From positions 31,351,736-31,415,735 of the forward strand of contig CM025856.1 in assembly GCA_003952965.2 (NCBI GenBank): 64,000 bases of DNA, given 5' to 3'. How positions within the stretch are numbered: position 1 is the first letter of the stretch; each line of letters begins with the position of its first letter. Positions 1-12,600 of this stretch are shown here, piece after piece. Source of the stretch: Morella rubra (lineage: Eukaryota; Streptophyta; Magnoliopsida; Fagales; Myricaceae). A model generated the notes under the pieces. That model was not told the origin of the DNA, searched no databases, and saw nothing but the letters and a program-made list of their open reading frames with translations. A program made the translations under genes and the position numbers.

Positions 1-698
1 GATACATTATACCCTCAAACTAACAAAAACTTGCAATAAGCATAATGTGTTGAAATATGATTGTCAAAATTGCACCATGTTGCCTAATTTTCGTCAATTC
101 CAAATTTGTCCCTCACATGCTTGGAATACGAGGCGGGGTCAAAAACCCTATGCACAGAAACCATGTCAAATACAGCAGATGTTAAGGATGATACAGAGTA
201 GCAGCTACAACGAAAGTAAACAAGTGATGCTTGATTCGTGAAAAAAAAATTAATCCAATGCTATTATAAATTATTTGAGGCGGAAATATCTGGATCGAGA
301 AAATTTTGTTTGAAATCATTTGCGTATCATGAACTGCATAGCATAATCATTGTATCAATAATCTCGCGTAAAATTCGATAAGAAGAGCCTCCGAAAGTAT
401 GAATTAAAGGCCTGAACAACATTTATGGGAAAATCATCTGCTCATTACATTGATGTTTCAAGCGATTCCCATATGCCATAGATAATTGCCTTCATAGAAT
501 TACAAGATAAAAAGAATCCATGTACTCTTTAACTGATTGTGATGATGTGAGGGAAATAACAGTTTTGGATGGAACAAGGTACCTCAACTACTAATTCTGA
601 TACATTATACCCTCAAACTAACAAAAACTTGCAATAAGCATAATGTGTTGAAATATGATTGTCAAAATTGCACCATGTTGCCTAATTTTCGTCAATTC
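1..698. repeat. Direct repeat of about 100 bp, copies at 1-100 and 599-698
   Basis: The first 100 bases, beginning gatacattataccctcaaac, recur almost exactly at 599-698. Both copies end at cgtcaattc and then diverge. The left copy touches the window edge, so the repeat may be longer. The 500 bp between the copies show no coding signal. A local duplication or the edge of a dispersed repeat are both possible. Confidence 0.85.
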
Positions 699-2097
699 AC
701 TAGCCAGATTTTAAAAAGGATGGACATTGCAGGATTGTGGCAGTTTAAGTGTGTAATACATTAAAGTTACTACTTTAGGCAAGACATTGTTGAACGGCCG
801 ATAGTTCAAAGGCGCAAAGTGTAATTTTCATTTTTTTTCCTTTTCCTTAGTAGTAGGGGAGCCAAAAGGCAGTTTGAAACTGAAAAAATATAGGTTTTAT
901 TTTTCCTTTCTTCCTATGCGGTGCAGCCAATAGTTAAAAGCTGGACTCTATTTTTTCTTGCTTCTCTGTCCTTCAATCATGTTTTATAACTTTCATACTT
1001 TGTCATGGGCTGATGATAGAAGGTATTCCTGACATAGCTCTCACAAAACTTCAAAAAAAAACTTCCTTGCTTCAAATATATTACAAAGAGGAAGTATGCA
1101 TCTTTGTTTCCCAGTCAATTTGCATGAAGTGAAGTTTCAAAAAAAGGGGAAAGAAAGAATGGAGGCTATTATCTTAAATTGTATCTTTTATCACTTTGGT
1201 AGACCTTTGGAGCTGAAGATTTCTTGTTGGTATTGGAAAACTAATTCCAAGTGCAGTTTGATCTGTTTTCTAAGATCTTCCAATCCTAATGAAAAAGGCC
1301 TCAACTATAGAGATCACTTAAATTCTGAAGTCTTGCAAACTACTGATATCTCTTAGCTGTTATCAAAAGGTGTGTGCAAGCCAGAAGCCAACTTCTACAC
1401 AATAAACATTGTACGATGCAAAGAAGTGACTTCAAGAAAAGGACCATGGTTAGCAAACGTATTTGGTCTCTTAACAATAATAAAAACTAATATGGCAATC
1501 AGTCATTTTGATTTTAATTTTTAAGTAGCCATCAAAGCAAACAAATAAACTACGCAATAGTCTTCCAACAAATATAATATCTATATCAACTTACCTTTAC
1601 TTCAAGGCGACACATTTACCTTATATGCCTATCTTTATTCAACATCGTTCTTTTGCAATAAGAGTAAGGAAGAGCTAGGCATACTTAAAATAAAACCCGG
1701 TCCAGGTATTTCATTTTTTGGGTCAACTCGATCCACTTGTCATATTCCACCACCATCAATCCCATCACCACCAATTAAACCATGATGACCCCATTGATTA
1801 TAATTCCGATACTGTAAATAGTCGAAGATTTACTGAGAAGTTCAAGATTATAAATCCTTCAAAAAAAAAAAAAACGACCTTTCTAAAGGTACTTGCTTCA
1901 CCCCGTGTATTCTAACCCTCCAACAATGATGGCTTCAGAATATTCTTCTAACTAACGACAAATGCATGCTTAGAAAAAAAAAAAAAACTATCGACATGTG
2001 CATCAAAATTCATGCACAACAAAAGAGAAAATCGAGATATAAACTCAATTGAAATCAGCATCTAACTACTTATCCAAAAAAAAAAAAAATCAGCATC
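699..2097. other. Non-coding stretch, no gene recognised
   Basis: AT-rich DNA with short A runs (about 1860-1875, 1974-1987 and 2076-2089) and no conserved protein block on either strand. If the gene at 2102-2541 continues past its possible splice donor, this stretch is the first part of its intron. I looked for a downstream exon on the minus strand and did not find one. Confidence 0.5.
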
Positions 2098-2541
2098 TTA
2101 CTGTTGGAGAGCAGAGACAGCGTCCTGGACTTCGTCCGTGGAAGGAACAGGGCCAAGAACAAAATCATCCAAATACCCATGTGGTCTCTCATCTTCACCC
2201 CCATCCACAGACACCCACTCAAACTCGTCACACTGAGACAAAGGAGAAGGCCAGGTAGGTATCACAGAAGTCGCAGATATTGGAATATTGTGTGATGCAA
2301 AAGGCGAAGAAGCGGACGAGAGAGAAAGGTGGTTTGAGGAATTGGGCTTGTGGGTAGGCCTAGAAGTGGGACTCGTAGCGCTGGTAGTAGACGTATTGGG
2401 AGTGGTAGTGGAAGAAGAAATGGGATCTTGGAGAGCACCAGCAGCGGCCACACCAGTAGTTCTAGCAGTAACCGCTCTCCCAACCGTCCTTAACATGCTT
2501 CCTCCTCCACTTCCACCTCCCATGCCTTTGCCACCGAACAT
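2098..2541 (-). CDS. Plant protein of unknown function, first exon (glycine-rich start, acidic conserved block)
   Basis: Minus-strand reading frame starting at ATG 2541. It opens with a glycine-rich segment (MFGGKGMGGGSGGG), passes through a long Ser/Thr/Pro-rich low-complexity region, and ends in an acidic block containing EFEWVSVDGG, LDDFVLGPVPS and TDEVQDAVSALQQ. That last block looks conserved and resembles an uncharacterised plant family I half recognise but cannot name. The frame hits TAA at 2098, giving 147 aa. However CAACA|GTAAGA at 2102/2101 is a good splice donor exactly at the end of the conserved block, so this is probably exon 1 (2102-2541) and the rest lies further left or outside the window. 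Function unknown. The start codon follows a (GA)n tract on the coding strand, typical of plant 5' leaders. Confidence 0.6.
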   Translation of the reverse strand: MFGGKGMGGGSGGGSMLRTVGRAVTARTTGVAAAGALQDPISSSTTTPNTSTTSATSPTSRPTHKPNSSNHLSLSSASSPFASHNIPISATSVIPTWPSPLSQCDEFEWVSVDGGEDERPHGYLDDFVLGPVPSTDEVQDAVSALQQ

Positions 2542-2544
2542 GGA

Positions 2545-2566
2545 CTCTCTCTCTCTCTCTCTCTCT
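2545..2566. repeat. (CT)n/(GA)n microsatellite in the 5' leader
   Basis: About eleven CT units directly upstream of ATG 2541. On the coding (minus) strand it reads GAGAGA, a frequent plant 5'UTR and core-promoter motif. Confidence 0.85.
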
Positions 2567-2567
2567 C

Positions 2568-2800
2568 GCGGTCCGTATGTGATCTCGCTGGGTCTGCACC
2601 TTTGATGTCTACTAATATTCGTGGATTCTTTAGGAGCCTACTTTATCTATTGTTTGGCCTGGGACCGACTGTTGATGGTTTCGAGAAGATCAAGGGATAG
2701 GGTCATAGGATAGGATGCTCACAAGTTCCATTGTCGTCACGGTTGCATCTCAATAAAAGCTTATGCTGTTTCCCTTGTTGTCTACGCCTTTAATTCTTCT

Positions 2801-2832
<32 letters not shown>

Positions 2833-3620
2833 CGAAGTCTACGCTTTCATTCAATTTGTGGGGAAAAAAAAAAAAAGTTCGTATTTTGAAGAAATGGACA
2901 CACCGCAAACCGCACAGGTATCGTATTGATGACTTCTTCTCTTTTAAAAACATATTAATTGTTTCACTTGCACTTGTACTGCATTTTCTAATATAAAATA
3001 TATATTTTTAAAACAAAAGAAATAAAAAGATGTTCTTGCAGCATAGAAATGATATCAATATTCGATTGCCAAGTGTTAGTCAAATAAGAAGATCATCGAA
3101 TATCTGTTAAAAGGTAATAAAAATATAAAGCTATTTGGATAGAATGGTTGTGACATAAGATATTGATCTTTACTTTTGCAATCGTTTGTGTCTTGAAAGA
3201 TTTGACTTAAATTTTGTATTATTTGTGATTGGAGATCTCATCTGTTCTTCTTATTCTTCAATTAATAATAAAGGCTACTAATATGCAGTTGATAGGAAAG
3301 GAGAAAAAACAATTGGATCATTAAGTGCACACCTCAGTTGATAGGGGAAAGTGGGGAGGGGATATCGGTGCCTTCTACTTCATCCCGGTCGTTGAGGGAG
3401 TTTCAAATTTGGAAGACAAGTGTCATTGTCCTTCGGCTTCTCTAGAAGCTGCTGTATAAAGCACCTTCGTGTTAAACCCTCCACCCCGAAAAGAGAAAAA
3501 GAAAATGAAAATGGAATGAAGAACGAAAAGGCAAGAAAGTCCTTTAGGCATCTATCTACTGAGTACTCTCCCTTTGATGTGCTGGGGCATTTTGGTACTT
3601 CGGAGAACCCACCCCACACC
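2568..3620. other. Divergent intergenic/promoter region
   Basis: Separates the minus-strand gene starting at 2541 from the plus-strand RPL15 gene. It holds a T tract of about 28 bases (2802-2829), an A run near 2864 and AT-rich DNA. No coding block seen. Confidence 0.5.
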
Positions 3621-3626
3621 GCAGCA

Positions 3627-3633
3627 TATAAAG
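3627..3633 (+). promoter_or_regulatory. TATA box of the RPL15 gene
   Basis: The sequence tataaag sits about 120 bp upstream of the proposed ATG at 3748. It is followed by a pyrimidine-rich leader (ctctcaagtctcac), as is common in plant ribosomal protein genes. A plausible core promoter, assigned from position and consensus only. Confidence 0.5.
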
Positions 3634-3747
3634 CTCTCTAAAGCCCTAGTCTAAAGACTACTTCGGCACCTCACGCACGCAATCTCTCAAGTCTCACATA
3701 GCCCTCCCGTATGGCTTCTTTCTCTGGAGAACGAGCTTCTTTGCAGA

Positions 3748-5499
<1,752 letters not shown>

Positions 5500-6619
5500 T
5501 TTGTGAGACATTATGGCTGGGGTTACCATTGGCGTAGTTATCTCAGCAGTAAGAGTTTAGTTTTTCAAGAAACTATGCCATCGAGGTTAAACTTGTTGAA
5601 CATGGTTTCTCCGGTTATGCTGGACTTCCAAATTTTGTACGTGTTGAATGAGTTCGGTATGAGACATCACATAATTGTGGTTTGAGTTCGGGAGCCTCTG
5701 TAAATTGATATCTAAATGTTTTCGTGGTTGAAGAAGTGCCTCCTCATGCTCAATGGTAATCGCTGTCCTCGGGACTTTTTCCACTTCACGTGACGAAGCC
5801 TATAGGAAAAGTTCTGAGGATTCTTCCATAAGAGAAGTAACAAGATAACACATCCTTTTGTCATATAACTGCTCCCCTGCGTTGGATTATAACGAAGCAG
5901 AAAGCGACCAACAACAGTCCTTGGCAGCGAGTATTCCCAGGGGCTTCAGCACGTAGTAGGGATTGGGAGTGCAGGTTCTCAACCATTTTGGCCCCCACGG
6001 CCAGCATGTGTTTGTAAATACCAATGATGACGCTGTTCCTCTTATCAATTACCAATAAATTCCGTCATCTTCCAAAGTGGTTCTACCGAAGCTGACCACT
6101 CAACAACTTTCAGGTTGCTGCTTTGGGGGGGGGGGGATGTCATCCTACCAACCTCCATTTGAGATAAGTTCAAGAAAGGTTTTACCAAAGAATGCGGTTT
6201 GGGAATCAAAATAGAATGACATTCAACTATTAAGTTTGAATCGCAAAATCTGCGTCAATCCTACCTTCCCACAATAATTAGGGCTTTCGATTGTTTTCCG
6301 GTGCATGCAATCAGATTGCCTATGATTCAAGAAGCCAGCACAAATCTGAAAAGCAACTGAGTGAAACATCATCCAGATGATCCAATAATTTAATACTGAA
6401 GCCACCACTATATTCAAGTACACTTTCTCATTCCAGGTAAAGATTGTGAGGTTACAAGCTACAGGTACGCAGAGAACACCCCATTCTTCCCCAGGAGCGA
6501 ATGGATCAGCTAGAGCCTCTATACAGTACAACATAACCTAAAACCAATCTGATCACTTGTAGCAGCATAGGTAAAGGTCAACAGGCTATTAACAAGGGAA
6601 AGATGAGAGGTATGATCAG
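5500..6619. other. Convergent intergenic region between RPL15 and RANBPM
   Basis: Contains the presumed 3' UTRs of the two convergent genes. A run of G (about 11) lies near 6125. No further gene, RNA or repeat family recognised. Confidence 0.5.
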
Positions 6620-9600
6620 CTAGCGCTTAGCCTTCTTGCCAATGCTGAGTTCTCTATGCAGATGGAAAGCTTCACCCTGATCCCCATTTAAGGACCTTCT
6701 CTCCAAGCAGCAAGCAGTTAGCTGCCGGAGTAACCTCTCAAGACATGATGATTGCAAGCAACCATGTGGATCTTTCACGTTGGGATTTGTTGACAAGATC
6801 ATGGCATTAACTGTGTCAGCCACAAGTTCTCGCTGTGATTCTTCAAGCAAATATCCAACTGATGACTGCTGTGGTTGTTTATATGCCAACAAGGCACTAC
6901 AATCCTGCAGAGAGAGGCAGGAAAGATTACCAAAAACTTAAAAGACCGTTTCTTATTTTTGCAACCAAAAAGATGCTTCTGTATGAACACAACATGCTCG
7001 AATTACCCTAAAGAGACGAGACAAGCTTGAGGACCATTGGGTTGCTGCTCAACTTACAAATAATACATAATTATCGGGAAAAAAAAGCTATTGATTGTAA
7101 GCAGTAATCTGAAAATTAATGTTTGGCACTACAAAGAAGGTGTTATCTGGAGCTGACAAGTAGTTCTGCAATTGCATTTGATATGAGCTCAAAGAGCAAC
7201 TTTTTGTTTTTAATACAAATTGATACCACATTTTTCATTGCAATTGTTGTGGAAATCCCATTATAATGAAAAAGGAACTTTTTATTCGCATTTCATTTTC
7301 TTTCTTTCTTTTCAATTTTTGATGTAGCCAACAAACTATACCTAGAAAACCCATAACCTAACAACCATTCCCCCAAAAAAAGGGGGCATGAAGACAACAA
7401 ACGTGGGACGAAGGGATATAGATGGAGTACTAAGACAACAGATAGACTCAAGCAGCAAGAGGTCAGATTTGGTTTGCAATGGAGGATAAAAATTGAAAAA
7501 AAAAAAAAGAGCAAGGGAGCAAATCTTGAAGGCAAGGGGCAGAATGTGAGAGCCGAATGCTGGCATTACCATTTGGGCATTGGTGTCTGAGATAAGTCAC
7601 ACCTGGGTTTTATGGTGAGGGAGTGGAGGTCGGGATGGGGAGGCATCACAGATGCTGGTGGTCATTGTTCCTGGGGGTATGGGTTGCCAGGGTGTAGGTA
7701 CAGGAATTGTGATGCAGCGAACCTCCACTCGGTATGGAAGCAATGAAGCTGGTGACAACAGTGGGTGGGATGTTGCTTGCTGTGTGCAGCAAAGGAGTGA
7801 GGAGAAAAACGAGAGAAGACAGTAGATGGAAGGGGCAGTCCGAGAGAGAGAGAGAGTGCATGATGAAGTGCTTAATCAAAAGTGAATGACTTATCATTTG
7901 AAGGTCATAGGCAGTAGAAGTGCATAAAAGGAGGGCTGAAAAAGTACAAAATTAAGTCATTTATTTCTATGACCATACAAAGGTTTCTTCCTACGTGACA
8001 CAGCTATAATGATGCCTTCAGGATGTTTTCTAAAAGGCTTATATGGAAGGGAATATTGTTTTCATTTTACTTTCCTCTTAAGCTCTTAGCCTTTTCATAA
8101 TACAAAAAAAAAGAAAAAAATGCCACCTTTCTATGCATCCTGAAACACATCAATACATATCTCAGGGATATTCCAATGCCACCTAGTGGAGAAGGGAATG
8201 ACAGACAATCCTTCATAACTTATGCAATCAAATTTATGCGTTTCAACTGACAATTCTAGAACTACGTTCAATAACTGAAGAGGAACCAGGGAGCAATTTT
8301 TCAGTGCATTTCTTTGCCCTTGACCAACACCGCAAAAAATCTTTAGATCTTGTAGTATTTCGATCCATAAGTGGAGTCTTTCCTACATGCAATTGATTTA
8401 TTTTGCTTTGCAAACAAGTTTGATCAATACCTGCTTAGAAAAAAAAAAAAGTTTCATCAATACCTTAACAAGATCATCAAACCCATCCAACCCGAAAAAA
8501 CTTTGCCAATTCAATCCTTCCATACTTCACAGCTTCCTCTAGTGCCCCAACCTACATGTCAGGTACAGGTGCTCAAACTACAGATTAATAGTCAATCCAA
8601 CATGCATCAAATTAACCATTTCCTCTCTGCTTTATCTGATTGATTAATTGTTCTCCTATTTTTGACCTCTTTTAAGTTCTTCTGAAGAAGTTAAGACTAG
8701 GATATTTTACATTTTCATCCACACGAGTTAAAATAGCATCAACAGACTTTGAATATGCAACTTGCATTCCTTCGTTTCAAATAAACAAAAACCTTCTAAC
8801 ATGGAAGTAGCTTGTCTTTCTACTTGTAAACAAAATAAACAGGCGAAGAGAAGAACATACCCGGACCAATTCAATAAACTTTTGACAGTGGAGAAGAAAG
8901 CAGGTTGCTGATTTATCATCCTGCAGAAAGCACAACTGAATATCATGGGCCTGGATTAACAAAGTTCATACTGACAAAGGTTACAGTCAACCAATTTTTG
9001 TGATGGCATTTTTGTGATGGAAAGGGAAAAGTAAATTAGACTATATCGAAACCTTCAGTTTCATCAGTGCACAACACAAACATTTATTTTCATTTTCTCC
9101 AACGATCAGAGCACGAACAACTGCAGAACAAACAAATGATATGCCACCAGAACATGAGGGGGAAAAGAATTGGAATGCACGAATGCAGTCCCAAACTCAT
9201 CAATTTTCTAGCAATGACCTACAGGATGAGAAAGTACTTTGCATTTCTATCTTAAAAGAATAACCATCTGACCCTGCTACGTTCCGAATCTGCATTTTTG
9301 TCCATAACATTCTGGAAAACAGAAGCGAATTGTTTTCGGTATAAGAAGCGATGACAACTTGGGTGAAAAGGTGAATTATGGAAGCCGATCATGAGACCAA
9401 ACAGTATATTTCTTTTTTCTTGATTTCTTCCTCCCATCCCACTTCTCTAAATGCTGGGAATATGGCTGCATCCACAAAGCAGTACTAGGAAGGCAGCCCC
9501 ATGTATATGTTCCAACACATTGCAACAGAAATGGACAACATACGATTTTAAAGTTACCTCACTCATCTAGGTAGATGAGTTAAAAGTACACTATATATCT

Positions 9601-12600
9601 TCAGAAGAAACAATTAAACACAAGGCTGAATGGAAAAGTGAAGATAAGAACTACTTATAGAGAACACCAATTCTGGGGCGAAAAAAGAGAGAGAGGTGGT
9701 TGCTAAAGCATGACTCATGATGAACTTAAAGTAAAAATAAGAATAATTAAAATAAAAGACTACTGCGTGAATGCATAAAGAAATGATAATGGAGTCGAGC
9801 ATGGCTGATGACAACAACAACCATCATCAAAACACATATTCTGGGAGGAAAGGAAGAAAGGACTGCGTGAGATCTCATGTGTTGCAATCAAGGACAGTAA
9901 CTGACTTGGGTGATACATATGCCTTGTTTACTCCAACTGCGCATCTTTACAACAAAATTACCTTCTGGTAGCCATGGCAATACAATACTATATCAAGTAC
10001 AAATACAGTCCTCTATTAAAGACTATGACTGCGCAAAAGCATCTGGAGTCCACCTCTGAACAATCTGGGGATACCAGTCACGAAGTTTTAACCCAAAAGC
10101 ATTCGAAATTATTAATGCCCAGTAAACTAAGGCAAAGGTGAATAGAAAAGAAACATGGAGCTTCCTTAAACCACAGCAATATGAAGATGAAGCAAAGTAA
10201 TTGAAAACCACGACTAATTATACTTGGTTTCAAGGGGTAGGCCAATCTTCCACAGAGTGTGACACAAGACAATTGCTGAGTTACGCTCCCTGCCACCCAA
10301 TAGGACCAGATGAATGAAAGATAATCATTTACCCAATCAATCCTATCACTCAGGAGAGAGGTGGTTGCTAAAGCATGACTCATGATCAAAAAGTAAAAAT
10401 AAGGAAAGGAAGACTACTGCGAATGCATAAAGAAATGATAATGGAGTCGAGCATGGCTGATGACAACAACAACCATCATCAAAACACATATTCTGGGAGG
10501 AAAGGAAGAAAGGACTGCGTGAGATCTCATGTGTTGCAATCAAGGACAGTAACTGACTTGGGTGACACATATGCCTTGTTTACAAATATCCAACCAATTT
10601 TATTGCATCTTTACAACAAATTCAACCTTCTGATATTAAAGTTAGCATGGCAATACAATACTATTTTTTGGGTAAGTACAATACAGTCCTATTAAGAAGA
10701 ATGACTATGACTGCAAAAGCATCAAAGAGATTGGAGTCCACCTGAACAATCTGGGGATACCAGTCACGAAGTTTACCAAGTGCAGCATCAATCTCCCCAC
10801 TCTTTATTAGCTTCATGCCCAGTAAACTAGGTCAGCCAAAACAAATATACTTGCAAAGTGAAATAGAAAAAGAAACACTTGAGCTTCCCAAACACAGCAA
10901 TATGAAGATGATAAGCAAAGTAAACAATTCTGAAACAGACTAATTATGAGAACTTGAGTTCACAAATCAAGGGGTAGGCAATCTTCACAGCCATGTGACC
11001 ACAAGACAATGTCTTGCTGTAAATTGTGAATACCTCCTGCACCCAATAGGACCAGATGAAGAGACCCATTGTACTCATTTACCAATCAATCCTATCAACT
11101 CAGGTACCTCAATAACAATCCCCCATCCACATGTTCAGTTAAGCTCTTGATGAGACCACAGCTCTTGCAAGTAACACATGGGCGATGAGGTACTGACCTG
11201 GATTAGCATGATCACATGATTCACACAAACTTCATTGCCACAGCTCTTTTTTTTTTTAATCCTTTTAGTTGATTCATAAAGAATCCAGGCACTTAATGGA
11301 TTTGACTTCTTGGCTGAATCCTGCATACCATTCTTATGAAGGATGGTATCATTCGAGCCAAACCTCTCATTCAGGGTTTGCTCATAGCTATATTACACTT
11401 CTTGTTCTTCTTGATAATACAAAACTCTTTCTTAAGCAACCATGACCGTCCACTGAAGATTGACCCTTTATCTGACTACTAAGGGAGTTTGCATATTTGA
11501 TTCCTCCAATACATATGATATGGTAGTATATTTGTTCCAATAGATTGTTAATTTCTGTTAGTGTGGCTCACAAAAAAATTATGCGTGCAGTATATATGAA
11601 AATAGAGCAAACTCCTATAAACTATGGGCTGTATAAAAACTTAACTTTCAGTGCAGAGTTGACCTCTTCCATTGCAAGATAAAATACATTAGCATCAATA
11701 GGCTCCCTTTGAGGAACTCAAAGAAATTTGGAATCTCATTAACATGGCCCAAAAACTACAACTCAAGCGGCGTGATTCATATATATTCTCCCTTTAAGTG
11801 CTTTACAAGGAATTTCATTCGACAGATGGCAAATTTCATACCATTCACAACTCTCCAATCAATTATAAACCCAATATAGTCAATAATTTTAGCACCTGCT
11901 TAAAAATAGCTATTTGACATTGAGCACCTCTAGAGGAGAATGCATTCTTGGAATTTGATTCAGCTCTGTAGATGCTCCTAAACTATATCATCATCATAAA
12001 ACACACACACAAATACATAATTTCAGTAATCCTAACATAACAACCAACAGTCCATATAAACACCCATACGTACCTTTCGAAGAGTCTTTCTATGGTTCAA
12101 TGCATACATAATATCCTGCTCACTGAAGCCATTCTCTTGAGCCATATAGACAGGAGGTACAGTAGTTTTACTAGCCATGTCAAATAAATTGAGGGTATCT
12201 TCATAGCCATAATGTAGTAAGTAGGAGCGAACAATCCTGATTCAAGTACAATTATATCAGTGATTAAACAATGGCAGTCGTAGTTGAAATTGTAAATTTG
12301 TAATACTGATATGAAGTAAGGTGCACCAAAAAGCAAAAAATGTCTTGGCTGATTAAATCTGATATGAACATACCCGTAACTGACATTTGGTGGCAACGAT
12401 ATCTTCTCAATATTTGTTTGTTGCTTCATCCTCTCTTGTTTTTCAAAATCCTAATTAAATGAAATAAGTAGAAAACAAAAATTAACAAACACAACATAAA
12501 ACAATTACAAGAAACATTACCTCAAGGTATGAAAAGACGGGAAGAATCTTCAAACTCACTAAAGTCAATTAATTGTGTTCATCTTTACTTGTTCTTTAAT

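Noticed and set aside
1096..1356. 86-residue open frame on the plus strand
   Set aside because: No conserved motif, ordinary composition for AT-rich non-coding DNA, and no splice or promoter context.
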